Assembly (NCBI RefSeq): GCF_038002165.1
Contig: NZ_JBBOBR010000001.1
Coordinates: 2,356,001-2,420,000 of the forward strand
Length of the DNA: 64,000 nt
Direction: 5' to 3'
DNA from: Cytobacillus sp. FSL H8-0458
GTDB taxonomy: Bacteria > Bacillota > Bacilli > Bacillales > Cytobacillaceae
Position numbers and translations under genes: made by a program. The notes beneath the pieces were generated by a model, which did no database searches, was not told the DNA's origin, and worked only from the letters and a program-made list of their open reading frames with translations. This document shows positions 25,354 to 34,440 of this stretch, piece by piece. How positions within the stretch are numbered: the stretch's first letter is position 1; the number at the start of each line of letters is the position of its first letter.

Positions 25354-25393
25354 TATTAAAAACTCAGAACGCATTTTCAGGCGGTCTGAGTTT
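25354..25393 (-). terminator. Terminator at the end of cinA
   Basis: A 9-bp stem (AAACTCAGA 25360-25368 with TCTGAGTTT 25385-25393) with a 16-base loop, followed by TTTAATAG on the minus strand. It overlaps the cinA stop codon. Confidence 0.65.
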
Positions 25394-26627
25394 CTTTTAA
25401 TGCTTTAATAAGAAAATGGCAGCCGTATTTTACTGTACGAACCCGATTGGCAGCCCTGGTTCCTCCAAGGTTCAGCTTTTCAGTCTGGACAGGCCTTCCT
25501 TTAATCCAGATGCCTATATATACTGTTCCGACCGGGTTTCCTTCCAATTCATCCGGACCAGCAACACCTGTAAAACTGATTCCGATATCGGAATTTGTCA
25601 GGCTTGCGACATTCTCAGCAAGCTCGGCTGCACACTGTGCACTGACGACCCCGTCGTTATCAATCGTTTCTTTGCGGACTTTTAATACTTCAGCCTTAAC
25701 TTCGTTGGTGTAGCAGACCACTCCGCCCTTTAAAAGTCCGCCAGCTCCCGGAATGGATGTAAACTCCTCCTGGAACATGCCGCCTGTTAAGCTCTCCGCT
25801 GCGGAAATAGTCATGCTGCTCTCCTTAATCAGCTTGGTTAGCTCGTACATCAATGAAGTATCATCATATCCGTAGAAGTATTCGCCGACACGATCGAGGA
25901 TTTTAGTTTCCGCTTCATCAATCAGCATCATGGCCGTGTTAGGCTGACTATGCTTTGCTGTGAGCCTCAGAGTAACTTCCCCATCAGATGCAAGCGGAGC
26001 AATGGTTGGATTACTCTGCGCATCGATAATATCTTCAATCTCCGTTTCAAGCATGGCTTCCCCAATCCCAAAGAAGTGAAGCACCCGGGAAACAATCACA
26101 TCATCTGTGCCCAGCTTGGATTGCAGGGCTGGAAATGCGTGTTTGAGGAACATCGGTTCCATCTCATTTGGAGGCCCAGGAAGAAGCATATAAACATGCC
26201 GGCTATTATCGGCAATCATTCCGGGTGCCATTCCATGCTCATTAGGAAGCACTTGTGCATCCTCAAGAACCAGGGCCTGCTTTTTATTATTCTCGGTCAT
26301 CTCTCTGTTGGTGCGTTTAAAATAAAGCTGGATAGACTCAAGCGCCTGTGCGTCCATGACGAGCTCTTTGCCAAGATGACGGGCGATTGTTTCTTTCGTT
26401 AAATCATCCTTTGTCGGTCCCAATCCGCCCGTGAAGACGATCAGATCAGAACGGCCTTCGGCAATTGTGATCACCGATTTCAGGCGCTCAGGGTTATCTC
26501 CAACCACTGTATGGTAAAAAACGTTAATGCCCAGTTCAGCAAGCTGCCGGGAAAGAAAGCGGGCATTTGTATTAACGATTTGTCCAAGTAAAAGCTCAGA
26601 CCCGACAGCTATAATTTCAGCATTCAT
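25377..26627 (-). CDS. cinA: CinA: competence/damage-inducible protein, NMN amidohydrolase domain
   Basis: The 416-residue protein has the N-terminal molybdopterin-binding-like domain ([36 protein letters not shown] near residue 66) and a C-terminal CinA domain ([21 protein letters not shown] near residue 275; [19 protein letters not shown]), which in related enzymes deamidates nicotinamide mononucleotide. ATG start with AAGGGGG upstream. It follows pgsA by 27 bases and precedes recA, as in other Bacilli. Confidence 0.95.
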   Translation of the reverse strand: MNAEIIAVGSELLLGQIVNTNARFLSRQLAELGINVFYHTVVGDNPERLKSVITIAEGRSDLIVFTGGLGPTKDDLTKETIARHLGKELVMDAQALESIQLYFKRTNREMTENNKKQALVLEDAQVLPNEHGMAPGMIADNSRHVYMLLPGPPNEMEPMFLKHAFPALQSKLGTDDVIVSRVLHFFGIGEAMLETEIEDIIDAQSNPTIAPLASDGEVTLRLTAKHSQPNTAMMLIDEAETKILDRVGEYFYGYDDTSLMYELTKLIKESSMTISAAESLTGGMFQEEFTSIPGAGGLLKGGVVCYTNEVKAEVLKVRKETIDNDGVVSAQCAAELAENVASLTNSDIGISFTGVAGPDELEGNPVGTVYIGIWIKGRPVQTEKLNLGGTRAANRVRTVKYGCHFLIKALKETQTA

Positions 26628-26654
26628 TCAAAAGCCCCCTTCCGGGTAAAGTAA

Positions 26655-27233
26655 TTATTTTGAGTTAATGAAGGCCTGCTTGTTTTTTGCAAAGTAGTCC
26701 CAGCCGGACCAGATCGTAAAGAACATCGCAACCCATAAGGCAATCAGGTCAAACCGGATTGAAACCATTTCAAAAATAATATTATGTAAAAGCAGGGCAG
26801 AAATGGCTACAATTTGAGCCCAGGTTTTGATTTTGCCAAGCTGATTAGCTGCGACTACTTCTCCTTCCCCTGCCAGTACAAGCCTTAAACCTGTTACAGC
26901 AAATTCCCGGCTGATTATAATAATGACAATCCATGATGGAGCCAGACCAAGATCAACCAGAACTATTAATGCTGCAGAAACGAGAAGTTTGTCTGCAAGC
27001 GGATCAAGAAACTTGCCCAGATTTGTAACCAGATTGTACTTGCGGGCAAAGTAGCCGTCGACCCAATCGGTAACCGAAGCAATAATAAAAATAAGAGCTC
27101 CAATCAGATGGGTAACGGGCATTTCAGCTCCTAACAACTCCACATTTCCCCATGAAAGAGGGACGAGCATGACGAGCAGAAATATTGGTATCAGCAAGAT
27201 ACGGGACACTGTAATTTTATTTGGCAGATTCAT
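26655..27233 (-). CDS. pgsA: CDP-diacylglycerol-glycerol-3-phosphate 3-phosphatidyltransferase
   Basis: PgsA makes phosphatidylglycerol phosphate, the first step to phosphatidylglycerol and cardiolipin. The 192-residue integral membrane protein has four to five hydrophobic segments and the CDP-alcohol phosphotransferase motif DG-x2-AR-x8-G-x3-D-x3-D (DWVDGYFARKY...LGKFLDPLADK, residues 64-95). ATG start with GGAGGTAAAAC upstream. It is probably cotranscribed with cinA. A structured intergenic element separates it from rodZ. Confidence 0.95.
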   Translation of the reverse strand: MNLPNKITVSRILLIPIFLLVMLVPLSWGNVELLGAEMPVTHLIGALIFIIASVTDWVDGYFARKYNLVTNLGKFLDPLADKLLVSAALIVLVDLGLAPSWIVIIIISREFAVTGLRLVLAGEGEVVAANQLGKIKTWAQIVAISALLLHNIIFEMVSIRFDLIALWVAMFFTIWSGWDYFAKNKQAFINSK

Positions 27234-27250
27234 GTTTTACCTCCAAGTAT

Positions 27251-27420
27251 AATAAAGTGAAACTTCAATCAGCGGGGAGGCTTTATCTCCCACTGATTGT
27301 TAGTTGAGCCAGTCGGGCCATTACGGGCAGTTTGACCCCCATTTATCCCCCTTTGATTCCACTGAGTCTTGAAGCGGGGGTCTTACTGCCCGTTAGACTG
27401 CGATAAATGAAACTTCTTGC
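27251..27420. repeat. Structured intergenic element with terminal direct repeats and two stem-loops
   Basis: The ends share ATAAA(n)TGAAACTTC (27252-27266 and 27403-27416). Inside, AATCAG...GGGAG pairs with CTCCC...CTGATT (27267-27298), and ACGGGCAGTTTGACCCCC (27323-27340) pairs with 27376-27393 except for two central mismatches. This layout suggests a dispersed, foldable intergenic repeat rather than a gene. A 22-base segment at 2634-2655 resembles its left end. Confidence 0.6.
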
Positions 27421-27469
27421 AGAAAAAGTCTAAGACATTCGCTGCAATCCTTTTACTGATAATTTTTAC

Positions 27470-27505
27470 ATAAAAAGCGAAAATAGTCATCTAAAGATGA
27501 CTATT
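27470..27505 (-). terminator. Terminator of rodZ
   Basis: A 10-bp stem (27482-27491 with 27496-27505), 4-base loop, then TTTCGCTTTTTA on the minus strand. It overlaps the rodZ stop codon. Confidence 0.85.
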
Positions 27506-28406
27506 CGGTCTTCGGCGCATACTTTATGGTAATATCCTGCTTGACGGATTGTGAAGGCGGCACCTTATACTCAATTTTTTCGCCGTTTACATAGATTTCA
27601 GTTTGAGTCGAATTTCCGACTACAATGGAAGCTTCCGTTTCCTTTGAAAAGTCTACCTTCTGGCTTTTCGTGCCATCCGCAGTGAGCATTCCCTGGAAGA
27701 GGGAATCCCCTTTGCCGTTCTTGATATTCACCCAAGTTTCTCCTGTAGACAAAACCTCCAGTTCAAACTTGTCCGCATTCTTCAATTCATAAACCGTTCC
27801 ATTTCCGCTGGATTGAACCACAGCAACTTCCTGCTTTGGCTCTTCCTCGGTTTCTTGGTCCTTGCCATCTTCCTCAGCAGCATCTTTGTCATCAGATTCT
27901 TCTTTCTTTCCAGCTGAATCATCTTTTTTATTTTCTGCAAGGTTTTCAGACTCTTCTATAACTGTCTGTTCATCAGTCAAATCAGATGGCTTCTCTTCCT
28001 TGTCCGCCTGATCTTTGGCCCCAAGAAAATTGTATAGGACCGCAATGAGGCCAACTATAAAGACGCCAATGAGAACCTTTGGAAGAATATCGAATACTTT
28101 TGAAGTCCTGCCAGAAAGATCTTTCCTGGATTGAACACGCGATAGCTTTTCTGGAATATCATCATTCACCTGTGCCGGAATATCATCTTTATACTGTTCG
28201 AAAATTTCTTCCGGCTCAATTCCAACCGCTTCAGCATACTGTTTAATAAATGCCCTGACATAAAACTTTCCGGGCATCATGCTATAATCGCCCTCTTCAA
28301 TTCCCACCAAATAGCGTTTTTGTATTTTTGTGACCTTTTGCAGATCTTCAAGGCTCATATCTTTAGCCAGCCGCGCTTCTTTTAATCGATTGCCTAGTTC
28401 TGTCAA
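27501..28406 (-). CDS. rodZ: Cell-shape protein RodZ (YmfM)
   Basis: RodZ links MreB filaments to the membrane. The 301-residue protein has an N-terminal Cro/XRE-type helix-turn-helix (GNRLKEARLAKDMSLEDLQKVTKIQKRYL, residues 5-33, continuing into EGDYSMMPGKFYVRAFIKQYA), one transmembrane segment (about residues 110-130, KVLIGVFIVGLIAVLYNFLGA), a long acidic Lys/Glu/Asp linker (135-195) and a C-terminal DUF4115 beta domain outside the membrane. The start is a TTG at 28404-28406 behind AAGGTG. It follows ymfK by 21 bases. Confidence 0.93.
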   Translation of the reverse strand: MTELGNRLKEARLAKDMSLEDLQKVTKIQKRYLVGIEEGDYSMMPGKFYVRAFIKQYAEAVGIEPEEIFEQYKDDIPAQVNDDIPEKLSRVQSRKDLSGRTSKVFDILPKVLIGVFIVGLIAVLYNFLGAKDQADKEEKPSDLTDEQTVIEESENLAENKKDDSAGKKEESDDKDAAEEDGKDQETEEEPKQEVAVVQSSGNGTVYELKNADKFELEVLSTGETWVNIKNGKGDSLFQGMLTADGTKSQKVDFSKETEASIVVGNSTQTEIYVNGEKIEYKVPPSQSVKQDITIKYAPKTE

Positions 28407-28427
28407 TTTACAACACCTTCCAACTTA

Positions 28428-29219
28428 CTAAAAATCAAAGCCTCCAAAATCTGATTCAGAGAACATATTGTTCTTCTCTACCACATCATATGCAATCTCT
28501 TCCTCAGGGTCGTGACGAAGCTCAATAATATAATCAAAATCGTTAAGAGAGTATTCAGTGTTTTGCACGAAAATATCGGGATGCTCCACTACCTTAACTG
28601 CCGGGAGGCGCATAATCTCCCGTACGAGCTGCCAGTGCCGTTCGTTGGCACGTCTTGTTGAGACAATTCCGTCAATGATGAACAAATTGTCTTCATTATA
28701 TTCATCCTCGATCAGCTGATTTCGTATCGTCTGCTTTAGCAGCGTGGATGAAACAAATAGCCAGCGTTTGTTCGCACAGACACTTGAAGCGACTATGGAT
28801 TCTGTTTTTCCAACCCTTGGCATTCCCCTGATCCCTATTAGCTTGTGCCCTTCCTGTTTAAATAATTCGGCCATGAAATCAACCAAAAGCCCAAGCTCGT
28901 CCCTTACGAACCTGAACGTTTTTTTATCGTCGGCATCCCTTTGAATATATCTTCCATGACGCACGGCCAGCCGGTCCCTCAGCTTAGGCTCACGGAGCTT
29001 AATCACTTTAATCGTGTCCATCGTATTAAGAATGGACTTCAGGCGTTCAATCTGTTCATGGTCTTTAGCCAAAATCAGCAATCCCCTGCGGCCTTCATCG
29101 ACGCCATTGATCGTGACAATATTAATGGAAAGCATACCCAGCAGGGAAGAAATGTCACCAAGCAAGCCGGGACGATTCTTTTGGATTTCATATTCCAAAT
29201 ACCATTCTGTTTTCTCCAC
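28428..29219 (-). CDS. ymfK: YmfK, DUF3388 protein with ACT-like and P-loop regions
   Basis: The 263-residue protein matches YmfK. An ACT-like regulatory domain is suggested at residues 1-80 (NRPGLLGDISSLLGMLSINIVTINGVDEG), and a P-loop-like segment GIRGMPRVGKTES lies near residue 129, followed by FIIDGIVSTRRANERHW. The function is unknown. The start is GTG at 29217-29219 behind GGAGGAGG. It stands between ymfJ and rodZ as in B. subtilis. Confidence 0.9.
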   Translation of the reverse strand: MEKTEWYLEYEIQKNRPGLLGDISSLLGMLSINIVTINGVDEGRRGLLILAKDHEQIERLKSILNTMDTIKVIKLREPKLRDRLAVRHGRYIQRDADDKKTFRFVRDELGLLVDFMAELFKQEGHKLIGIRGMPRVGKTESIVASSVCANKRWLFVSSTLLKQTIRNQLIEDEYNEDNLFIIDGIVSTRRANERHWQLVREIMRLPAVKVVEHPDIFVQNTEYSLNDFDYIIELRHDPEEEIAYDVVEKNNMFSESDFGGFDF

Positions 29220-29400
29220 CGGAAAACCTCCTCCTGGATGATGCGCACGTATTTGCGCATTTTATATGTATATGTAACTCATTTCTGGTATGTAAAATTT
29301 TATTAAACTTATCCTAAATTTTCATCTAGGTTCTATAATATATGATTTTATGCCAATATGAAAGGAAAAACCCGTTTGGCCGGGAAGGAAATGTTTTTGG

Positions 29401-29438
29401 GGAAAAAGCGAAAAGAGAGGCAATCCTCTCTTTTCGCT
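29401..29438 (-). terminator. Terminator of ymfJ
   Basis: A perfect 14-bp stem (29407-29420 with 29425-29438, AGCGAAAAGAGAGG) and 4-base loop, followed by TTTCCCC on the minus strand, 16 bases after the stop codon. Confidence 0.85.
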
Positions 29439-29454
29439 GATTACTATTATTTTC

Positions 29455-29712
29455 TTAGCGGGTACCGTCGTTCTGAACAAGCTTTACCATCATATTGGCA
29501 ATGGCATGCTGCTCATCAGGACTTGCTACAGACCAAAGATCAGCCAGGATTTTTTCCTGGTCATTCTTTGGCTCCACTTGCTTGGCTAAATAATCACCGA
29601 TTTGATAAGCAAGGTCATTTACTGTTTCCTTATTCATTCCCTGATCCATTCCCTGATGAAGACGATCGCCAAGGAAATCTTTCCATTGCTGCCAGTTTTC
29701 TAGTACAGACAT
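29455..29712 (-). CDS. ymfJ: YmfJ, DUF3243 family protein
   Basis: An 85-residue acidic, all-helical protein matching the DUF3243 family: NWQQWKDFLGDRLHQGMDQGM, then DLAYQIGDYLAKQVEPKN and a C-terminal EQHAIANMMVKLVQ. The function is unknown. ATG start behind AAAGGAGGCAAAATT. It is separate from ymfI (115 bases) and has its own terminator. Confidence 0.9.
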   Translation of the reverse strand: MSVLENWQQWKDFLGDRLHQGMDQGMNKETVNDLAYQIGDYLAKQVEPKNDQEKILADLWSVASPDEQHAIANMMVKLVQNDGTR

Positions 29713-29827
29713 AATTTTGCCTCCTTTAAATGTTGTACAATTATATTGTGCTTAGGGGCTGAATAAAATATGCATGTACATAGACATGACTCAAAAATAT
29801 TGTGACACTTCTTTGAACGAATGGCAG

Positions 29828-30550
29828 TTACGTATACCAGCCGCCATTCACAGCCATAACCTGCCCGGTAATATACGAAGCCTTTTCTGAAAGAAGAAAG
29901 GAAATGGCGTTTGCGATGTCAGCAGGCAAGGCAAGCCTGCCCATAGGAATTTCACTTTTTACAGCATCAAGCTCTTCTTCAGAAAAATCCTTCAGCATGG
30001 CCGTCTCAACGGCACCCGGGGCAATAGCATTAACCCTTACACCATTCAGGGCAACCTCCTTGCTTAAAGCTTTAGCAAAAGCAATTTGTGCACCCTTTGC
30101 AGCCGAGTAGGCAACTTCACAAGCGGCACCCGTTTGGCCCCATATCGAAGAAACCACTATAATATTTGCGCTCCCCTTTGTTAAAAGTTTCGGCAGAAGC
30201 TCTTTCGTCAGGAGAAGCGGCGAGGTCACATGAAGGTTCATCAAAGCTTCCATTTCCGTTTGCTGTATTTCAGTAAGAAGTCCATATTGAGCTGTTCCGC
30301 TATTATGGATAATGGCGTCAAGCGAAAATATGTTAGGAATAATTTTTTTATACCCGCCTGGTACAGATAGGTCTGCGTGGATCGGAATATATTCTCCGCC
30401 GAACCTTTGCAGGCGGTCCAGAAGCCTGTTAATCCCCTCCATATTATGATTGTAATGTAAATAAAGCGAATAGCCTTCTTCTGCCAGTTTGACGCTGACT
30501 GCCTGGCCGATTCCTCCGCTCGCTCCAGTTATTAATGCAAATTTCTTCAT
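29828..30550 (-). CDS. ymfI: Short-chain dehydrogenase/reductase YmfI
   Basis: A 240-residue SDR-family oxidoreductase of the FabG type: NAD(P)-binding TGASGGIGQAVS near residue 8, IHNSG in place of the usual NNAG near residue 83, catalytic serine in VVSSIWGQTG and the YSAAK catalytic pair near residue 152, and PGAVETAML with GGWYT at the end. The substrate is unknown. The ATG at 30548-30550 behind GGGAGGATATGAA is preferred to an in-frame start eight codons earlier. It follows the ymfF-ymfH pair, with a terminator-like hairpin directly before its ribosome site. Confidence 0.92.
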   Translation of the reverse strand: MKKFALITGASGGIGQAVSVKLAEEGYSLYLHYNHNMEGINRLLDRLQRFGGEYIPIHADLSVPGGYKKIIPNIFSLDAIIHNSGTAQYGLLTEIQQTEMEALMNLHVTSPLLLTKELLPKLLTKGSANIIVVSSIWGQTGAACEVAYSAAKGAQIAFAKALSKEVALNGVRVNAIAPGAVETAMLKDFSEEELDAVKSEIPMGRLALPADIANAISFLLSEKASYITGQVMAVNGGWYT

Positions 30551-30563
30551 TTCATATCCTCCC

Positions 30564-30598
30564 GAAAAAAGCAAAGCGCCATTTAATGGCGCTCTGCT
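30564..30598 (-). terminator. Terminator-like hairpin between ymfH and ymfI
   Basis: A 14-base inverted repeat with one mismatch (30570-30583 with 30585-30598, core GCGCCATT) is followed on the minus strand by six T and then immediately by the ymfI ribosome site. Confidence 0.8.
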
Positions 30599-30609
30599 GA
30601 AACTGCTTG

Positions 30610-31899
30610 TTATTTCTTAGGGACAACCTGGCAAACCGTAAACCGCTCTTCACTTATCAAATTACCAGCCGCGTTTTCCACATCTTCAAGTGTGATGCTT
30701 TCAAGGGTCGGCACAACATCAAATAAATCCATTTCATTAAAAGCATACCGGGTAAATTGATTAGCGATATATTCCGGTGAATTGACAGCCCGCAGGAATG
30801 CACCTATTTTCTTCTTTTTTGTCCGATCAAGTGTTTCCTGTGAAATAGCTCCCTTTTCCCTAGCATCCAGCAGCATCTTTTGCAGTGTTTCAGCCAAACG
30901 GTCAGGATCATTCGTGTCCCCGCCCACCATGGCAAACCCAAAGCCCTGCTCCTGTGTATAATCAAAGGAGAATGTATCATCAATTAATCCTTCGCTATAC
31001 AGTGTGCTGTAATGCTCAGAACTTTTACCGAACAAGATATCCAGCAGCACATTCAGACTCAGCTCATTTTTAAGCATTTCTTTGCCGGACTGATTTGCAG
31101 TACTGCTCTTTATCCCGACCAGGCACTTTGAGGTCTGGACATTCATCTCAAGAACTTTTTTCTTTTTGGCCGCTTCAGAAGGCTCTTCTTCGAATTGGCG
31201 TTTGATTTCCGGCATTTCATTATAATCCTTCTTGCTTTGGTTATCCCTCACCTGAGACATAATCTGATCCGGATCAACGGGTCCGACTATGAACAGGAGC
31301 ATGTTGCTTGGGTGATAGAAAGTCTCATAGCATTCATACAGCATATCTTTCGTGATATGGGAAATGGACTCAATCGTACCTGCAATATCGATTTTAACTG
31401 GATGGTTATTAAACATATTTTCGATCAGGCCAAAATATAAGCGCCAGTCAGGATTGTCATCATACATAGTGATTTCCTGGCCGATGATGCCTTTCTCTTT
31501 TTCAACAGTCTTTTCTGTAAAATAAGGGTCCTGCACAAAATCAATAAGCGTTTCAAGGTTCATCTCTACATTGGATGTACTGGAAAATAGATAAGCTGTC
31601 CTTGTGAAAGATGTAAAAGCATTAGCTGATGCTCCCTGCTTGCTGAATTGCTGGAACACATCCCCGTCTTCTTTTTCAAAAAGCTTATGCTCCAAAAAAT
31701 GTGCAATTCCATCCGGAACTTTTACAAACTCCTCTTTTCCGGGGGGCAGGAAATGATTATTGATTGAACCATACTTTGTCGTAAAGGTGGCATAGGTCTT
31801 GTTAAATCCCTTTTTCGGCAAAATATAGACATCCAGCCCATTTTCAAGTTTTTCATAATACAGCTCTTCCTGAAGCTGGTCAAAAGTGATTTTTTCCAT
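30610..31899 (-). CDS. ymfH: M16-family zinc peptidase YmfH
   Basis: The 429-residue protein is an insulinase-like (M16) peptidase with the inverted zinc motif HFLEH near residue 67 and the second-region ENM/VEKEKGIIGQE glutamate near residue 140, so it has the catalytic side intact. A glycine-rich C-terminal half (EGLIDDTFSFDYTQEQGFGFAMVGG) matches the partner domain. Its ATG overlaps the ymfF stop codon (TAATG), so YmfF and YmfH are probably made together and may form a heterodimer. The substrate is unknown. Confidence 0.92.
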   Translation of the reverse strand: MEKITFDQLQEELYYEKLENGLDVYILPKKGFNKTYATFTTKYGSINNHFLPPGKEEFVKVPDGIAHFLEHKLFEKEDGDVFQQFSKQGASANAFTSFTRTAYLFSSTSNVEMNLETLIDFVQDPYFTEKTVEKEKGIIGQEITMYDDNPDWRLYFGLIENMFNNHPVKIDIAGTIESISHITKDMLYECYETFYHPSNMLLFIVGPVDPDQIMSQVRDNQSKKDYNEMPEIKRQFEEEPSEAAKKKKVLEMNVQTSKCLVGIKSSTANQSGKEMLKNELSLNVLLDILFGKSSEHYSTLYSEGLIDDTFSFDYTQEQGFGFAMVGGDTNDPDRLAETLQKMLLDAREKGAISQETLDRTKKKKIGAFLRAVNSPEYIANQFTRYAFNEMDLFDVVPTLESITLEDVENAAGNLISEERFTVCQVVPKK

Positions 31900-33179
31900 T
31901 ACTTGCCCGCCTCCTTTCCTGTCAGAAAATACACAGTATCCAAACTGACCTTCTTGGCTGTCGCGGCAATTTCCTCTTTTGTTACCTTATCCATTTCATC
32001 CATCCAGGTTTGAAGCGAAATTTCTTTCCCTGACACAACATTATGGTAAAGGACCTCGACAATCCCGCGTGCTGTATCAACAGTCTCCAGAAGCTGATTT
32101 TTAATAACTGCTTTGGTCTGTTCCATTTCCTGTTCTGAAAAGTCGCCGTTTTTCATAGCTTCCAGCTGTTCTTTAATAATACTCACTGCCTGGTCATAGT
32201 TGCTGTTATCGATTCCTGACATCACCATCATTAACCCTTTATGGCTTTCCAGGCGGCTGGCTACGTAGTATGCCAGACTGGCTTTTTCCCGGACGTTCAA
32301 GAACAGTTTTGAATGAGAAAAGCCTCCGAAGATTCCATTGAACACCTGAAGCGCATAATATGCCGGATCACCGTAAACGACATTTGTCCGGTAGCCGATA
32401 TTAAGTTTCCCCTGCTTCACATCCTGTTCTTCCCGGACTTCGTTTACAGATTCCTTCGTTCTAACCGAGGATGCAGGCGCTGTCTGAGGTGTTCTCTTCC
32501 CAAAAGTTAAAAGCTCCCCTGCATAGGATTCGGCATCTGCCTCTTCCACGTCACCTATAACATATAAATCAAGCTCATCCTGCGCCAATGCCTGCTGATA
32601 ATATTCATAAAGGCCTTGAGGAGTGATATTGTCCACATCTTCTTTCTCGCCATGCACATGCAGTGCATACGGTTCATCTTTGCACATTTCCTGAACCAGC
32701 CGATAATTGGAATAGCGCATTTTATCATCGAAAACTGATTGAATCCGCTGTTTAAGCGTCCTTTTTTCTTTTTCAACTGTATCCTGGTCAAAAGCACCTT
32801 CATGCACATTTGGCTTCGTCAGGATTTCTGCTAAAAATTGGAACGCTTTTTTCAGAAGAGGAGTTGGATCTGAAAGAAATTTTTCGTTTGCGATTTCAAC
32901 TGAAATGGTAATGACATGAAACTCGCCCTTTTTCGCCAAATCGACGAAAAGCGTTGCACCATATAATTCATCAAGGTAAGCCCGCAGCTTTCCGGTTGAA
33001 GGGTAGGACGAACTGCTGCTCTGCAATACATGAGGCAATAGGGATCTTAATGTAACTGTATTCTTTTCAAGCGGGGCTTTCATTTTCCAAACCAGGGTAT
33101 TGGTTTTATATTTCTCTGTTTTAACCACATGAAGCTTATAGCCATTCATGGCTTTTACGGATTCAGAGATTACGGCCAT
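31899..33179 (-). CDS. ymfF: M16-like protein YmfF lacking the zinc motif
   Basis: The 426-residue protein has the M16 fold along its length (LDELYGATLFVDLAKKGEF; NGIFGGFSHSKLFLNVREKASLAYYVASRLESHKG near residue 275) but has no HxxEH: the corresponding N-terminal region reads RSLLPHVLQSSSSSYP. It is therefore expected to be the non-catalytic partner of YmfH. ATG start behind GGAGGAAAAGAC. First gene of the ymfF-ymfH unit. Confidence 0.9.
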   Translation of the reverse strand: MAVISESVKAMNGYKLHVVKTEKYKTNTLVWKMKAPLEKNTVTLRSLLPHVLQSSSSSYPSTGKLRAYLDELYGATLFVDLAKKGEFHVITISVEIANEKFLSDPTPLLKKAFQFLAEILTKPNVHEGAFDQDTVEKEKRTLKQRIQSVFDDKMRYSNYRLVQEMCKDEPYALHVHGEKEDVDNITPQGLYEYYQQALAQDELDLYVIGDVEEADAESYAGELLTFGKRTPQTAPASSVRTKESVNEVREEQDVKQGKLNIGYRTNVVYGDPAYYALQVFNGIFGGFSHSKLFLNVREKASLAYYVASRLESHKGLMMVMSGIDNSNYDQAVSIIKEQLEAMKNGDFSEQEMEQTKAVIKNQLLETVDTARGIVEVLYHNVVSGKEISLQTWMDEMDKVTKEEIAATAKKVSLDTVYFLTGKEAGK

Positions 33180-33307
33180 GTCTTTTCCTCCTGTCAGTAG
33201 ATTGATGAGTCCGAAGTACGGTCAATAGTAAAAAGAGAAAACATCGTCTGTATGTAAACACTTTGCTGCTATCTTCTATAATATCCTTTGTAATAAATCA
33301 TATTCTA

Positions 33308-33337
33308 ACTATACCTTGCCCTATTTCTTTATTTCAA
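33308..33337 (-). promoter_or_regulatory. Candidate sigma-A promoter of ymfF-ymfH
   Basis: TTGAAA (33332-33337) and TATAGT (33308-33313) on the minus strand, with an 18-bp spacer, about 125 bases before ymfF. The rest of 33180-33480 contains only the nupQ terminator. Confidence 0.5.
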
Positions 33338-33437
33338 GTTATTGGCTGGATTGGAAGGTTTTTATTGTATGAGAAGCGATAGCGGTTTGCTGATGAATTA
33401 GCGAAGACTAAATGCTTTCCCAATAAGAATCTGAGCA

Positions 33438-33475
33438 ATAAAAAAAGCCCCATTTCCGAGAAGAAATGAGGCTTT
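33438..33475 (-). terminator. Terminator of nupNOPQ
   Basis: A 13-bp stem (33444-33456 with 33463-33475, one mismatch) and 6-base loop, followed on the minus strand by seven T, five bases beyond the nupQ stop codon. Confidence 0.88.
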
Positions 33476-33480
33476 GCTGT

Positions 33481-34440
33481 TTAACGTTTTCCTTTTATAT
33501 ATGGAGTACCAGATGCTTTTGGAGCATCGGCGCGTCCGATGAAACCCGTTAATGCCAGAATCGTTAAAACATATGGTGCAATGAGAAGATAGACATTTGG
33601 AATATTCTCAAGGAATGGAAGGCTGGAGCCGATGATGCTCAAGCTTTGCGCAAATCCAAAGAATAAAGCCGCGCCCATAACTCCAAGCGGATGCCACTTA
33701 CCAAAGATCAGTGCCGCCAGAGCCATAAAGCCCTGGCCGCTGATGGTTGCATGCCCGAAGTCTGAAGAAATCGATTGTGCGTACACGCCGCCGCCTATTC
33801 CTGCAAGGGCTCCGGAGATTAATACCCCAATGTATCTCATTCTTGTTACATTAATACCCATTGTATCTGCAGCCATTGGATGTTCACCAACCGCCCGAAG
33901 CCTTAGCCCGAATGGAGTCTTAAACATCACAAACCAGGCCAGGAATGCAACGGCAATGGCAACAAATGAAGTATAATAAGTGTTTGAGAAGAACAATTTA
34001 CCGATAACAGGTATGTCACTCAAAAATGGAATATCCACTTTGCTGAATCCTTTTTGAATGATATCTGTCTGGCCTTTTCCATAAATGAATTTAACCAGGA
34101 ACAGTGCTGCACCAATTGCCAGAAGGTTAATCGCAACCCCTGACACAACCTGGTCAGCTCTAAACGTAATAGAAGCAACAGCATGCAGGATGGATAATAG
34201 CGCTCCAACAACCATAGCTGCGAGTAATGCAACCCATGGTGTCATGCTGCCAAATACATCAACAAACGTAAGGTTAAAAACAATGGCAGTAAATGCTCCA
34301 ATTACCATCAAGCCTTCTAAACCAATATTTACAACACCGGAGCTTTCTGAGAAGTTTCCGCCTAATCCAGTGAAAATAAGCGGGGCTGCCCAAAGCAAAG
34401 TTGATGGAATAATAATTAATAAGATTTCCATTAAGCCCAC
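33481..34440 (-). CDS. nupQ: Nucleoside ABC transporter permease NupQ
   Basis: The 319-residue permease of the BPD_transp_2 (branched-chain/ribose) superfamily has eight or so hydrophobic segments and the family signature NIGLEGLMVIGAF near residue 37, with ISGALAGIGGGVYAQSIS near residue 208. In B. subtilis NupNOPQ imports guanosine and other nucleosides. A GTG start at 34438-34440 fits the length of homologues and lies directly after the nupP stop; an ATG three codons further in is possible. Confidence 0.9.
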   Translation of the reverse strand: MGLMEILLIIIPSTLLWAAPLIFTGLGGNFSESSGVVNIGLEGLMVIGAFTAIVFNLTFVDVFGSMTPWVALLAAMVVGALLSILHAVASITFRADQVVSGVAINLLAIGAALFLVKFIYGKGQTDIIQKGFSKVDIPFLSDIPVIGKLFFSNTYYTSFVAIAVAFLAWFVMFKTPFGLRLRAVGEHPMAADTMGINVTRMRYIGVLISGALAGIGGGVYAQSISSDFGHATISGQGFMALAALIFGKWHPLGVMGAALFFGFAQSLSIIGSSLPFLENIPNVYLLIAPYVLTILALTGFIGRADAPKASGTPYIKGKR

